The notes under the pieces were generated by a model, which ran no database searches, was not told where the DNA came from, and worked only from the letters and a program-made list of their open reading frames with translations. Source: Hymenobacter norwichensis DSM 15439 (GTDB taxonomy: Bacteria > Bacteroidota > Bacteroidia > Cytophagales > Hymenobacteraceae). Taken from it: 64,000 nucleotides of DNA. The position numbers were made by a program, and so were the translations under genes. Location: positions 310,001 through 374,000 of the forward strand of contig NZ_ATVL01000006.1 of assembly GCF_000420705.1 (NCBI RefSeq), in the 5' to 3' direction. This document shows, in pieces, positions 26,405 to 36,127 of the stretch (positions are counted from its first letter, which is position 1; each line of letters starts with the position of its first letter).

Positions 26405-29014
26405 GTGAAAAAACTACTATTGCCGCTGCTGCTGGCGGCGTTTGCCCTGCCAACGCAGGCCCAGCTACTAGAAAATTTTGCGGATGGCGACTTCACCCAA
26501 AGCCCTACCTGGACCGGCGACGCCACTAGCTTTCAGGTAACTGGTCAACAGCTCCAAAGCAACGGGCCCGCCGTTACGGGCACCACGCTTCAGCTGGTTA
26601 CGCCTGTACAATTGGCGGGGGCCACCACCTGGGAGTTTTGGGCGAACCTGAAGTTGGCTACCAGCAGCGGCAACCTCGCCGATGTATGGCTGCTGTCGGA
26701 GCAGGCCGACCTGAAAGCCACCGGCAACCGCGGCTATTTCGTGCGCCTCGGTGGCACGCCCGATGAAGTGGCGCTATTCCGCAAAGACGCCACTGGTAGC
26801 CCGGTGTATGTAATTAATGGCGCCGACGCCACGCTCAACTCTAGCACCAATAACCTAGTGCGGGTGCGGGTAACCCGCTCAGTGCAGGACGTCTGGACTC
26901 TGGAGCGCGACCTAACGGGCAGCAGCAGCTATGTGAGTGAGGGTACGGCCACCGATGCCACGCTACGGCGCGGCTCCTATTTCGGGGTGCAACTCACGTA
27001 TTCCTCGTCCAATAACCGGGCGTTTTATTTCGACGATTTCCGCGTGACGGACACGGCTGCCCCTATGCCGCTGGCCGTGTCGGTAGTGGCCGCTCGGCAG
27101 CTGAACGTGACGTTCAACGAGCCGATAGCGGCCACCCAAACGGCCAGCAACTACCGCCTGACTGCCGCCGGCGCGCCGGCCATGCTCACTGCCCAGCGCG
27201 ACGCTACCGATCCAGCCCTTGTACACTTGGCCCTGGCCGCTGACCTGCCAATTGGGGCCAGTACGCTGGAAATCCGCAATGCTACCGACCTGTATGGCAA
27301 CACCACCGCGGGGCCTTTTGCCATGAGTTTGCAGAACAACGGCATCGTTGCGCAGCCAGCACTAAACCAGCTGCTCATCACCGAAATCCTGGCCGACGAA
27401 ACCCCCACGATAGGGTTGCCAGCTTCCGAGTATGTGGAAATACACAACCCGTCGGCTACCGCCACGCTCGATTTGGCGGGCGTGCGGCTGCTGAAATCGG
27501 GGAGTAGCAGTCCGGCGGTGTTTCCGGCGGGGGCGGTGCTGCTGCCGGGCGAATACGCGGTAGTGTGTGGCAGTACCCGAGCCGCGCAGTTCAGTGCTTT
27601 TGGGAAGGTGTTCGGGCTAGCCAATTTCCCTAGCCTCAACAACGCCGCCGACCAGCTGTTGCTGCGCGGGCGCAACGGCCTGATGCTGTTCGAGGTGAGT
27701 TACTCTGATACTTGGTACAAAGACAGCCGCAAGAAGGACGGTGGCTGGAGCCTGGAAATGGTGGACACCGCCAACCCCTGCGCCGGCCTCGACAACTGGA
27801 CCGCCAGCACCGACGCCAGCGGCGGCACTCCCGGCCGCGCCAACGCCGTGCGCACCACCAACGCCGACCGTACCGCGCCCAAGCTACTCCGGGCGTTGGC
27901 GTTGAACGCCACCACCGTGCGCCTGTTTTTCGGGGAGAAGCTGGACAGCGTGGCCGCTGCCAACCCGGCACTGTATAGCCTCATGCCCGCCGCAACCATC
28001 ACCCAAACGGCCCCCATCGGTCCAGACTTCCGAACCGTGGACCTTACGCTAAGGGCGCCGTTACTCGCTAACCAGCCGCTGACCGTAACAGTGCAGCGCG
28101 CCACCGACTGCGTGGGCAATGCCACCGGACAGGCCGCCTCAGCCACGTTTGGGCTGCCGGCGCCGGCAGCGTCCGGCGACATAGTAGTCAACGAAATCTT
28201 GTTCAATCCGCGCACCAACGCCGTGGATTTCGTGGAGCTGCTGAACCGTTCCACCAAGTACTTGGATGTGCAGGGCTGGCACTTGGGTAATGAAAAATCC
28301 GATGGCACCCTCGACCAGGAAATTATCAGCAACAGTGCCTACGTGCTGGCGCCCGGCCAGTTGCTGCTGCTCACCACCCGCCCCGACATCGTGCAAAGCC
28401 AGTACCCGACCAGCACCGACCCCGAAGTATTTCTGCCGATGACCAGTTTCCCCACCTACCCCGACGATGCCGGGACGGTGGTGATAACGGATGAGCAGGG
28501 CCGGTTACTAGACCGTTTCGCCTACGCCGAAGAGCAGCACCTGAAACTGCTGGATGATATGAATGGCGTGTCGTTGGAGCGGCTGCGGTCCGATGCGCCA
28601 AGTGTAGCCAGCAACTTCCATTCGGCGGCCAGTGCCGCCGGGTATGCCACGCCGGGGCGCCCTAACTCGCAGCTCCAGCAGGACCCTGGTGGCAGTCAGC
28701 AGTTCAAGCTAGCCCCCGAAGTTTTCACGCCCGATGAAGACGGTCAGCAAGATTACACCACTCTAAACTATACGCTCGACAGCCCCGGCTACGCGGCCAG
28801 CGTGACGGTGTACGACGCCCAGGGCCGCCTGGCCCGCCGCCTCGTGCGCAACGAAACGCTGGCTACCAGTGGATTTTTCCAGTGGGACGGCCTGACCGAC
28901 CGGGGCCAAAAAGCCGCTGTTGGCTACTACGTTCTGTTGATTGAGCTGTTTAAGCCTAACACTGGTGAAAAACGCGAGTATAAGAAAACAGTAGTGCTAG
29001 GCGCCCGCCTCTAA
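26405..29014 (+). CDS. Secreted lamin-tail (LTD) domain protein with FlgD-like C-terminus
   Basis: 869 aa with a GTG start and signal peptide (LLLPLLLAAFALPTQAQ). An N-terminal lectin-like region (20-210) is followed by SbsA-type Ig-like domains (for example LNVTFNEPIAATQTASNYRL), a lamin-tail domain at about 320-480 (LLITEILADE..SEYVEIHNPS), another Ig-like domain, a second lamin-tail domain at about 590-755 (DIVVNEILFNPR..DFVELLNRS), and a FlgD-Ig-like tail (770-869: FTPDEDGQQDYTTLNY, WDGLTDRGQKAAVGYYVLLIEL). The tail is of the kind used as a T9SS signal in gliding-type Bacteroidota. Neighbouring DUF1800 and DUF1501 genes on the same strand suggest a shared role, which is not known. Confidence 0.85.
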   Translation: MKKLLLPLLLAAFALPTQAQLLENFADGDFTQSPTWTGDATSFQVTGQQLQSNGPAVTGTTLQLVTPVQLAGATTWEFWANLKLATSSGNLADVWLLSEQADLKATGNRGYFVRLGGTPDEVALFRKDATGSPVYVINGADATLNSSTNNLVRVRVTRSVQDVWTLERDLTGSSSYVSEGTATDATLRRGSYFGVQLTYSSSNNRAFYFDDFRVTDTAAPMPLAVSVVAARQLNVTFNEPIAATQTASNYRLTAAGAPAMLTAQRDATDPALVHLALAADLPIGASTLEIRNATDLYGNTTAGPFAMSLQNNGIVAQPALNQLLITEILADETPTIGLPASEYVEIHNPSATATLDLAGVRLLKSGSSSPAVFPAGAVLLPGEYAVVCGSTRAAQFSAFGKVFGLANFPSLNNAADQLLLRGRNGLMLFEVSYSDTWYKDSRKKDGGWSLEMVDTANPCAGLDNWTASTDASGGTPGRANAVRTTNADRTAPKLLRALALNATTVRLFFGEKLDSVAAANPALYSLMPAATITQTAPIGPDFRTVDLTLRAPLLANQPLTVTVQRATDCVGNATGQAASATFGLPAPAASGDIVVNEILFNPRTNAVDFVELLNRSTKYLDVQGWHLGNEKSDGTLDQEIISNSAYVLAPGQLLLLTTRPDIVQSQYPTSTDPEVFLPMTSFPTYPDDAGTVVITDEQGRLLDRFAYAEEQHLKLLDDMNGVSLERLRSDAPSVASNFHSAASAAGYATPGRPNSQLQQDPGGSQQFKLAPEVFTPDEDGQQDYTTLNYTLDSPGYAASVTVYDAQGRLARRLVRNETLATSGFFQWDGLTDRGQKAAVGYYVLLIELFKPNTGEKREYKKTVVLGARL

Positions 29015-29173
29015 ACCACGCCTCAACGTTGAGCAACCTGCGCTGTGAAAGTCGTTCTGGCGGGAGACGCCAAACAGGGCATCTATACATCGTTGGGTCC
29101 CAATTCAGGGTATCCAAGATATCCAGCTGAATCTATGATTTAAACCTGCTGCTGGTTTTGTCGTCCAAAGAAC

Positions 29174-30727
29174 ATGACGATGCAACAGCAACTCCAGCAT
29201 TTGTACTGGCGGGCCGGGTTTGGGCCGCGGCCCGAGGACGTAGCCAGTGGTCTGAACCCACGCAAGGCCCTCCGGCAACTCCTGCGCGACTCCGAGAAAT
29301 TCGAGCTGCTTGATAGTCCGGCTATGCAGTACCAGGAGCCGTTCACGCCAATTATGGCGGTGTCGCCAGCTGCGGGTACGCCACAAACGGCCATGGTCAC
29401 CACCCCCGACCAAACCACTACGGCATCAGCCACGGCAGTTAAGCCATTGGTGGGGAGGTCGGCGCTGGCACGGGGCCGCAACCAGCCGCCGCTTTTGCGC
29501 CGCCAAGACATGACAGCCCAGCAGCGCAAGATGCAGAACGACAACATCCGGCAGGCGTTTTACGCCATGAACACTGGCTGGATGAACCAGATGGCCACCT
29601 CGCCAACCCAACTTCGAGAAAAGCTGACGTTTTTCTGGCATGGGCATTTTGCCTGCCGCGTCCGGCGTCCGGATGCCGCGCTGCACCTCAACAACACCAT
29701 CCGGCAACTGGCCTTGGGCAACTTCGGTGATTTGCTGCTGGCCGTGAGCAAGGAGCCGGCCATGCTGCAATTCCTCAACAACCAGCAAAACCGCAAGCAG
29801 CGCCCCAACGAAAATTTCGCCCGCGAGGTGATGGAGCTATTCACGATGGGGCGCGGCAACTACACTGAAACAGACGTGAAAGAAGCGGCTCGCGCTTTCA
29901 CTGGCTGGGGCTACAATGTGAAAGGCGAGTTCGTGTTCCGCTCAACCCAGCACGACACCGACAGCAAAACCTTCCTGGGCCGCGCCGGCAATTTCAACGG
30001 CGAAGAAGTGCTCCGCATCATTCTAGAGCAGCCGTGCACCGCCGAGTTTATTACCACCAAACTGTACCGCTTCTTCGTGAACGATACGCCCAATATGGCC
30101 CACATTCGGCCGTTGGCACAGGCGTTTTTCAAGAGCAACTACAACATCAGCGCGTTGATGGAGCAGCTGTTTTCGGCTGATTGGTTTTACGAGCCTGCTA
30201 ACGTGGGTACGCGCATCAAGTCGCCAATTGAGTTGCTGGCGGGCATCAAGCGCACGATGGGGTTGCAGCTAATCGACGATAAGCCGCTGATTGTGTTTCA
30301 GAAAGCTTTGGGCCAAACGCTGTTCGAGCCGCCGAACGTAGCCGGTTGGCCCGGTGGCCGCAACTGGATTGATTCGTCGTCGTTGCTGTATCGGTTGCAA
30401 CTGCCGTCGGTGCTGCTCAAGAATGCCGAATTCAACGTGGCGCTGAAAGAAGACGAGAATGACCTCAAGCCGCAGGTTTCCAAAGCCGACCGCACGTTTA
30501 GGCAACAGGTAAAAGCCTCCGTGAAGCTAACCCCGGTTCAGGCGCTGCTAGCCAAAACTGCCCCCACTCAGCAAGCCGCCAAACTCAGCGAGTTTTTGCT
30601 GCAAGCCCCCATCCGGCCCGAAAACCTAGCCCTCATTCAGCAAGCTGCCAACCAAAGCCCCGAAGAAGGTCGCCTGCGCACCATGGTTACCAGCCTGCTC
30701 AGCTTGCCGGAGTACCAGTTGATGTAG
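29174..30727 (+). CDS. DUF1800 domain-containing protein
   Basis: 517 aa. The DUF1800 signature is clear: HLYWRAGFGPRPEDVASG near the start, KLTFFWHGHFAC, RQLALGNFGDLLLAVSKEPAM, NENFAREVMELFTMGRGNYTE, AARAFTGWGYN and FEPPNVAGWPGGRNWI. No clear signal peptide or membrane helix is seen. The family is found throughout Bacteroidota and Planctomycetes next to DUF1501 genes, as here, but has no established biochemical role. A Thr/Pro-rich, low-complexity insert lies around residues 60-100. The gene ends 23 nt before palindromic repeat copy 3. Confidence 0.92.
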   Translation: MTMQQQLQHLYWRAGFGPRPEDVASGLNPRKALRQLLRDSEKFELLDSPAMQYQEPFTPIMAVSPAAGTPQTAMVTTPDQTTTASATAVKPLVGRSALARGRNQPPLLRRQDMTAQQRKMQNDNIRQAFYAMNTGWMNQMATSPTQLREKLTFFWHGHFACRVRRPDAALHLNNTIRQLALGNFGDLLLAVSKEPAMLQFLNNQQNRKQRPNENFAREVMELFTMGRGNYTETDVKEAARAFTGWGYNVKGEFVFRSTQHDTDSKTFLGRAGNFNGEEVLRIILEQPCTAEFITTKLYRFFVNDTPNMAHIRPLAQAFFKSNYNISALMEQLFSADWFYEPANVGTRIKSPIELLAGIKRTMGLQLIDDKPLIVFQKALGQTLFEPPNVAGWPGGRNWIDSSSLLYRLQLPSVLLKNAEFNVALKEDENDLKPQVSKADRTFRQQVKASVKLTPVQALLAKTAPTQQAAKLSEFLLQAPIRPENLALIQQAANQSPEEGRLRTMVTSLLSLPEYQLM

Positions 30728-30750
30728 CAAGTAAACTGTGTTACATGCTC

Positions 30751-30849
30751 GTCATGCAGAGGCGGAGCCGAAGCATCTCGCATGCTGGCGCTGTGTTAGT
30801 AACTCTCAACGAAACCACGCGAGATGCTTCGGCTGCGCCTCTGCATGAC
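30751..30849. repeat. Dispersed palindromic element, copy 3 (99 bp)
   Basis: 31-bp arms (30751-30781 and 30819-30849) with a single mismatch (GGCTGCGCC on the right arm). Ends and inner segment are as in copy 2; the loop shares GTTAGTAACTC with copy 1. It sits in the DUF1800-DUF1501 gap, 15 nt before the next start codon. Confidence 0.9.
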
Positions 30850-30864
30850 GTTCCAACTAATCTT

Positions 30865-32079
30865 ATGATGCCTACTTCCCGCCGCGACTTTCTGAAGACT
30901 TCCGTGCTGGCCAGCAGCTTGCTGTTCGTGCCGAAATTTCTGCATGCGCTTGACCGCCAGGGCCTGCAAAGCTTGGCCGATGCCAACGGCCGGCGGCTGG
31001 TAGTGGTGCAGCTTGGTGGGGGCAACGACGGCTTGAATACTGTGGTGCCGTTCCGCAACGACCTGTATTACAAAGCTCGCCCCACGCTGGGCTTACGGGA
31101 GCAAAGCGGGGTGCTGGCGCTGGAAAAGGACCTGGGCTTCAACCCCAACATGACGCGCCTCAAGGAGCTGTATGACCAGGGCCACGTGGCGGTGCTGAAC
31201 TCGGTGGGCTACCCCAACCCGGATAGGTCGCACTTCCGGTCGATGGACATTTGGCAAAGCGGCTCGGCTTCCGATGAGTACCTGAGCACCGGCTGGCTCG
31301 GTCGCTACCTCGACTCGAACTGCCCTTCCTGCCAGGTACCCTACAACGGGTTGGAGGTGGACGATACGCTGAGTTTGGCCATGAAGGGCGACTTGCGCAA
31401 AGGCTTGGCCCTCAAGAATCCCGAGAAATTTCACCAGATAACCCGCAACCGATTCATTGCCCAGGTGAGCGGTGAAAAACCCGTTGGCGCAGTGTCGGAA
31501 CTGGATTATCTGTACAAGACGCTGGCCGAAACCTCGTCCTCGGCCGATTACTTATACCAGACTTCCAAGGTGTACAAGTCCGGCGTGGCGTACCCGAACA
31601 ACGAGTTCGGCCGCAACCTGAAAACCACCGCCGAGCTCATTAATTCTGGCATTAACACCCGCGTGTTCTACGTGTCGCTCACCGGCTTCGATACCCACGT
31701 GCGGCAGCAGGAGCAACAGGGCAAGCTACTTGGTGATTTATCGAATGGGCTGGCGTCGTTTGCGGAGGACTTGCAGAAAGCCGGCAACTTCAACGATACG
31801 CTGGTGATGGTGTTTTCGGAGTTTGGCCGGCGCGTGACCCAGAACGCCAGCAACGGCACCGACCACGGCACCGCCAACAACGTGTTGCTGCTAGGCGGCG
31901 GCCTCCAGCAACGCGGCATCCTCAACGACGCCCCCGACCTAGCCAACCTCCTCGACGGCGACCTGCGCCACCAGCTCGACTTCCGCAACCTCTACGCCAC
32001 CATACTCCACGACTGGCTACAGGCCGACGACAAGGCCATTCTGGGGCGCGAGTTCGAGCGGTTGAAAGGACTGGTGTAG
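30865..32079 (+). CDS. DUF1501 domain-containing protein, Tat-exported
   Basis: 404 aa from the ATG at 30865; a second ATG follows immediately at 30868. The frame is open further upstream but reads through the palindromic repeat and is rejected. The N-terminus has a Tat-type motif SRRDFLKTSVLASSLLFVP. The DUF1501 domain shows VVVQLGGGNDGLNTVVPF, LNSVGYPNPDRSHFRSMDIWQS, FYVSLTGFDTHVRQQEQQG and FSEFGRRVTQNASNGTDHGTANNVLLLG, which resembles the metal-site pattern of the alkaline-phosphatase/sulfatase fold. It is probably a periplasmic metalloenzyme of unknown substrate, co-transcribed with DUF1800. Confidence 0.93.
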   Translation: MMPTSRRDFLKTSVLASSLLFVPKFLHALDRQGLQSLADANGRRLVVVQLGGGNDGLNTVVPFRNDLYYKARPTLGLREQSGVLALEKDLGFNPNMTRLKELYDQGHVAVLNSVGYPNPDRSHFRSMDIWQSGSASDEYLSTGWLGRYLDSNCPSCQVPYNGLEVDDTLSLAMKGDLRKGLALKNPEKFHQITRNRFIAQVSGEKPVGAVSELDYLYKTLAETSSSADYLYQTSKVYKSGVAYPNNEFGRNLKTTAELINSGINTRVFYVSLTGFDTHVRQQEQQGKLLGDLSNGLASFAEDLQKAGNFNDTLVMVFSEFGRRVTQNASNGTDHGTANNVLLLGGGLQQRGILNDAPDLANLLDGDLRHQLDFRNLYATILHDWLQADDKAILGREFERLKGLV

Positions 32080-32204
32080 CATCTGGTAGGAGTTAAGTAA
32101 GCTCATCAATAAATGCTAAAATGTAGTAGCTCAGCAATATCCTTTGTGTGTATCGGGCGTAAAAAACACCAAAATCGTCCTTTCCACATCAACCAACCTG
32201 AGCT

Positions 32205-32600
32205 ATGAAAGTAATATCACCCCGCGTGCACGGCATGCTCGACTACGGTACCATTGCCCTGTTTGCCTTAGCCCCTACTCTTTTCAATTTCCAAGGCCCT
32301 TACGCCACCGTCTGCTACGTGCTAGCTGTCGGCTACCTAGTTATCACCCTGCTGACCGACTTCCCGATGGGCGTGGCCCGCATGATTCCGTTCCCAATTC
32401 ACGGAGGGCTGGAATTGGTAAGTGGCCTCGTGTTTCTGGCTTCGCCATTCTTGTTTGGCTTTCACGATGACAACGTGGTGGCCCGCAACTTCTTTATTGG
32501 GATGGGCATTCTGTTCCTGGGTACTTGGATGCTCACCAACTGGCGCGCCAACACGCACACCGCCATGCCCAACTCCATGATGCCCAACCATCAGCACTAA
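32205..32600 (+). CDS. Small SPW-repeat-like integral membrane protein
   Basis: 131 aa with four hydrophobic segments (YGTIALFALAPTLF, VCYVLAVGYLVITLL, LELVSGLVFLASPFLFGF, NFFIGMGILFLGTWML). The motif FLASPFLFGFHDDNVVARNFFIGMG resembles the SPW-repeat/DUF-type small membrane proteins. The C-terminus is rich in Met and His (TAMPNSMMPNHQH), which might bind metal. Function unknown; the start is supported by the basic MKVISPRVHG before the first helix. Confidence 0.75.
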   Translation: MKVISPRVHGMLDYGTIALFALAPTLFNFQGPYATVCYVLAVGYLVITLLTDFPMGVARMIPFPIHGGLELVSGLVFLASPFLFGFHDDNVVARNFFIGMGILFLGTWMLTNWRANTHTAMPNSMMPNHQH

Positions 32601-32623
32601 GCGGTGTAATAAATAGAACACCC

Positions 32624-32661
32624 AAAAAAGCCCCCTCCAGCCATACTGAAGGGGGCTTTTT
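32624..32661. terminator. Bidirectional terminator, SPW-like gene / outer-membrane protein gene
   Basis: AAAAAAGCCCCCT pairing with AGGGGGCTTTTT around a short loop, with A- and T-runs on both sides; it lies between convergent genes. Confidence 0.92.
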
Positions 32662-32684
32662 GCTATAGCTAGTGGTTAGTTAGC

Positions 32685-33542
32685 TTAACGCTCAATAACC
32701 AGGCCTACGTAATACTCGCGGGTGGCGGTGTGGCTCAGGGCAAAACGGCGGCCGAAGTCCATCTGAAACCGGTCGGTGATATGGAAAATGGGACCTAAGT
32801 TGATGGCAGAGGCCCATTGTTCGTGCTTTACATCATAGCGGGTTGAAAACTCGGTGAAGGCTGCCAGCCACTTATTGATGCCATGGTCGAGGGCAAAAGA
32901 GGGCGCCAACTCGGTGTAATGCTGCTTTTCGTCTCGGTCGTAGCTCAGAAAGGCGGCAGCCTGCGCGCTGACGTGCCAGTCGCCGGGCAGGTTGTAGGTA
33001 GCGGGCACGAGAATGCCGTACTCGTAACCACCCGCGCCTTCGCGGCCGCCGGTGGGTAGACGCACCAAGCCAATGGCTGCTATTACCAGGGCTTCGGTTT
33101 CGTCGTCGTCGCCGATGAAATTGTGCTTCACCCGCAGGGCTACGTCGCCGAAACCTGCGTGGCGCTGCATCGGCTCACCTGGCTCCCAGGCTTTTTCCAC
33201 GGTGTAGGGGTCGATGAAGGCCTGCACCTCGGTTTTGTCGCTGACGCCTACCCGGATAGCTAGTGCATTCACCCGCAGGGTTCGGTCGCGCGAGCCGGGG
33301 GCAGGCTTGGTGGAAATGAGCCGCACTAAGTCGGTTTCCAGCTGAATATGGCCGGGGTCAATAGTATTGGGGCTTTCCGTCACGCCGGGCCGGTCGGCGT
33401 TGAGGGGCCGAAGCTGCCGGCCAGAGCCGGGCGAATCGGCTGAGGCGTTCTGGTTGGCGCGCTTAAGCGTGTCGGCGGGTGCTTGCGCTTGGGCAGTGAA
33501 ACCTGCCAGTAGCAAGCCAAACAGCAGATACCGGTTTTTCAT
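32685..33542 (-). CDS. Outer-membrane 'transporter' of the Phenol_MetA_deg-like family
   Basis: 285 aa from the ATG at 33542 (MKNRYLLFGLLLAGFTAQAQ), chosen because it begins a clean signal peptide. The mature protein starts with RPLNADRPGVTESPNTIDPGHIQLETDLV, characteristic of this beta-barrel family, and continues as alternating amphipathic strands to a C-terminal REYYVGLVIER. It follows the TonB-dependent receptor by 55 nt on the same strand and is probably co-transcribed, so it would fall under the same metal-responsive control. Function unknown; the family name reflects early annotation rather than proven phenol metabolism. Confidence 0.75.
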   Translation of the reverse strand: MKNRYLLFGLLLAGFTAQAQAPADTLKRANQNASADSPGSGRQLRPLNADRPGVTESPNTIDPGHIQLETDLVRLISTKPAPGSRDRTLRVNALAIRVGVSDKTEVQAFIDPYTVEKAWEPGEPMQRHAGFGDVALRVKHNFIGDDDETEALVIAAIGLVRLPTGGREGAGGYEYGILVPATYNLPGDWHVSAQAAAFLSYDRDEKQHYTELAPSFALDHGINKWLAAFTEFSTRYDVKHEQWASAINLGPIFHITDRFQMDFGRRFALSHTATREYYVGLVIER

Positions 33543-33597
33543 AGAAGTAGGGAAAAGGAGGAGAGTGCGCCTTCTACGAGCCACCATTAAAAACAGC

Positions 33598-36081
33598 TTA
33601 AAACGGTATAATTACTTTCAAACTCAGATTACGCCCCTGGTTGTAAATACCGCGCCGGCCGTTAGGCGAAACCGCGTAGTACTCGAAATATTTCAGCCGG
33701 TTCAGGTGCGACTGATAATTGGTATTCAACGCGTTGTCGAGCTGCGCAAAGAGCTGTAATACTTCCTGCTTAGCGGGTCCGCCGAGGATACCCGTACCCG
33801 CGCCAATGCCCACCAAAGCATAGCCGGCCGTGCGGGTTTCGGTGTCATCGACGGCGTAAAAACGGTTTTGAGGCGCGTTGTAATCCAGCACGGCCCGCAC
33901 GTAAGCGTTGCTTAGGCGGCCCCAAGCGTGCTGGCTGGTGAGGCGCACTTCCGAGCGAGTCCGCAACGGCGGAATAAAGGGCAGATACTTAGCTGCCGCG
34001 CCGTTGGCCTCCAATAACCCAGCTTCTTTATTCAAGCCGGTTACGGTAGCCAGGCTATTGTTGAAGGCCAGCGCGGGCATTGTTTTGGGGTGCAGGTTCA
34101 CGGTTACTTCGGCGCCGTAGAGCCGGGCCCGGCCCTGTTGGTATTGGTAGGTGGCATTGCCCGGCACAATAACTACGGGTTGCCCGTTGGCATCTTGCAG
34201 CCGCGCCTGGTAGATGTAGTTGTTGATGGCGTTGTTGAACACACTTACGCTGACTTCGGCATCGGGCAGGTAAGCGCTTAGCCCCACATCCTGCTGCAAG
34301 CTGAACTCCGGCTGAAAGCTGCGGTTGCCTAAGTACACGATGTGCGCGCCGGGGTCGAGGCCGTTGGAGCCTACCTCCGTGATGTTGGGCGCCCGGTAGC
34401 CCCGCGCGACATTGGCCCGCAGCAACAGTCGCTCCGACAGGTTGTAGGTGGCTCCCACGCTGGCCGACATGCCTTGATAACGGGTGCGAAGCGCCGCAAA
34501 CTGCGGGGCCGCGCCGGCAGCCTCCGCGGCGCTCAGCTGCCGGTCGAAACCCGTCGTGGAATCAGGACCCACATAGAAATCATTCCATTGTAAGAGCCGC
34601 GTATCGTAGCGAATGCCGCCGCTCAGGTCGAGCTTACCGAAGGTTTTCTTGGCGTACACGTAGCCGCCCACATCGGTGAGGGAGTAGTTGGGAATGGGGA
34701 AGTCGGTGGCGGCGCGGTTATGGTTGGTTTGGTGCATGCCGTTCAACCCGAATGTGGTTTCCAGACCCTGCCAGGTGGGCGCAGCGTAGCGCAAATCGTA
34801 AGTGTAGGTGTTCAGGGCTACGGCCAAACCAGCCTGCGTGGGGGCGGTGGGGTGGTTGTACTCGCGGCGCACATTCTGCTGAATCCCCAGCAGGGCCTGT
34901 AGTTCACCGCTGCCCAGCTTCAACCGGCTCCGGCTTAGCAGGCGGTAGTGCTGAATGCGCTGGTGCAGCGCATTGATGCGGTAGGTGCTCAGGTCAGAAG
35001 TCGGTACCAGCGGGCGGTTCTTGATGTCGTCCTGGGGACCTTCGGCAACTTGCCGCGTGAAGTGGCGGCTCAGGGAGTCGCGGCTACCGTCGGGTATTTC
35101 CTGGCGGTTGTCGTAGAGGGTGGCCGTGAGATGCGTGGCGCCCCATTTCTTTTCCACCCCGGCCATGGCCGTCAGGTTCAATTCCTGAAAAGCCGTACCG
35201 TACACGCGGCCTTCCAAGGCATTCTTATACGCCTGCGCCAGCCGGTACGAGCCCCGCGCCGCATATTGCCAGCCGCGCTGGTTGTAGTGCAACCCCACCG
35301 AGTTGCCCAGCAGGCGGTTGTTGGTTTGGTACTCGCTCAGCACCTCGCCCTTGAGCTGGCCAGCCGGACCGTTGGGCAACCGGGGCAGCATATTGATAAC
35401 GCCCGCCACGGCATCGGAACCATAAATCAAGCTGGCCGGGCCTTTCACCACTTCTATCCGCTCGATGTCGTACTGGTCGATTTCAATGCCGTGCTCGTCG
35501 CCCCACTGCTGGCCTTCCTGCCGCAGCCCATTGTATAAGGTGAGCACCCGGTTGTAGCCCAGCCCTCGGATGAACGGCTTGGAAATATTGGGCCCGGTGG
35601 TAACGGCACTTAAACCCGGTACACCTTTCACCGCGGCATCAATTAGGTTGCCGTTGCTGTTCAAATTCACTTCCCGCTTGCTGAGCACCACAATAGGCAC
35701 CGGGCTTTTGCGGATTTCGGTGGCCCGGCTCACGCCCGTTACCACTACGTCGGATAGGCTGGTAGGCACGGCGGTAAGCTGTGCGTTAAGCTCCAGCGTT
35801 TGACCCGCTACTAGAGTTATCTGCCGCTTCTGGGGTTGGTGCCCAAGGCTACTAACTATTATAGTGTGGCTGCCCGCTGGTATGCCTTTCAGTTCGTAGC
35901 GGCCTTGTGCATCGGTGGAGGTACCGAAGGTGGTGCCGGGTAGCGCAATGGTTGCCAGTTCCAGCGGCTGCATGCCGGTTTTCACTTGCCCCCGAATAGT
36001 GCCGGTTGAAGATTGAGCAGCGGCCACTGAACCAAAAACCACCAGAAGCATAAGTACGCTAAGAAAGTAGGAGAGCTTCAT
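33598..36081 (-). CDS. TonB-dependent receptor, metal-uptake type (ZnuD-like plug)
   Basis: 827 aa with a signal peptide (SVLMLLVVFGSVAAAQ). A carboxypeptidase-regulatory-like beta domain (about 24-110: GTIRGQVKTGMQPLELATIALPGT) precedes the plug (about 120-230), which contains KPFIRGLGYNRVLTLYNGLR and IERIEVVKGPASLIYGSDAVAG; this wording is close to receptors for zinc and other metals. The rest is a 22-strand barrel ending in NLSLKVIIPF with a terminal Phe. The palindrome TTTTAGACAAGTCTAAAA about 45 bp upstream of the start suggests metal-dependent repression by a DtxR/MntR-family regulator. The substrate may be Mn, Fe or Zn. The downstream outer-membrane gene is likely in the same operon. 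Confidence 0.9.
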   Translation of the reverse strand: MKLSYFLSVLMLLVVFGSVAAAQSSTGTIRGQVKTGMQPLELATIALPGTTFGTSTDAQGRYELKGIPAGSHTIIVSSLGHQPQKRQITLVAGQTLELNAQLTAVPTSLSDVVVTGVSRATEIRKSPVPIVVLSKREVNLNSNGNLIDAAVKGVPGLSAVTTGPNISKPFIRGLGYNRVLTLYNGLRQEGQQWGDEHGIEIDQYDIERIEVVKGPASLIYGSDAVAGVINMLPRLPNGPAGQLKGEVLSEYQTNNRLLGNSVGLHYNQRGWQYAARGSYRLAQAYKNALEGRVYGTAFQELNLTAMAGVEKKWGATHLTATLYDNRQEIPDGSRDSLSRHFTRQVAEGPQDDIKNRPLVPTSDLSTYRINALHQRIQHYRLLSRSRLKLGSGELQALLGIQQNVRREYNHPTAPTQAGLAVALNTYTYDLRYAAPTWQGLETTFGLNGMHQTNHNRAATDFPIPNYSLTDVGGYVYAKKTFGKLDLSGGIRYDTRLLQWNDFYVGPDSTTGFDRQLSAAEAAGAAPQFAALRTRYQGMSASVGATYNLSERLLLRANVARGYRAPNITEVGSNGLDPGAHIVYLGNRSFQPEFSLQQDVGLSAYLPDAEVSVSVFNNAINNYIYQARLQDANGQPVVIVPGNATYQYQQGRARLYGAEVTVNLHPKTMPALAFNNSLATVTGLNKEAGLLEANGAAAKYLPFIPPLRTRSEVRLTSQHAWGRLSNAYVRAVLDYNAPQNRFYAVDDTETRTAGYALVGIGAGTGILGGPAKQEVLQLFAQLDNALNTNYQSHLNRLKYFEYYAVSPNGRRGIYNQGRNLSLKVIIPF

Positions 36082-36127
36082 ATTGTGAAGGCAAACAACA
36101 GGTGAGTTTAATGCTGCTTAAAAATAT

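Noticed and set aside
29097..29140. TATCC-type direct and inverted repeats before the DUF1800 gene
   Set aside because: Short and imperfect (GGTATCC, GATATCC); not distinguishable from chance.
30745..30864. 40-residue N-terminal extension of the DUF1501 protein
   Set aside because: It is translated palindromic repeat; the Tat signal begins after the ATG at 30865.
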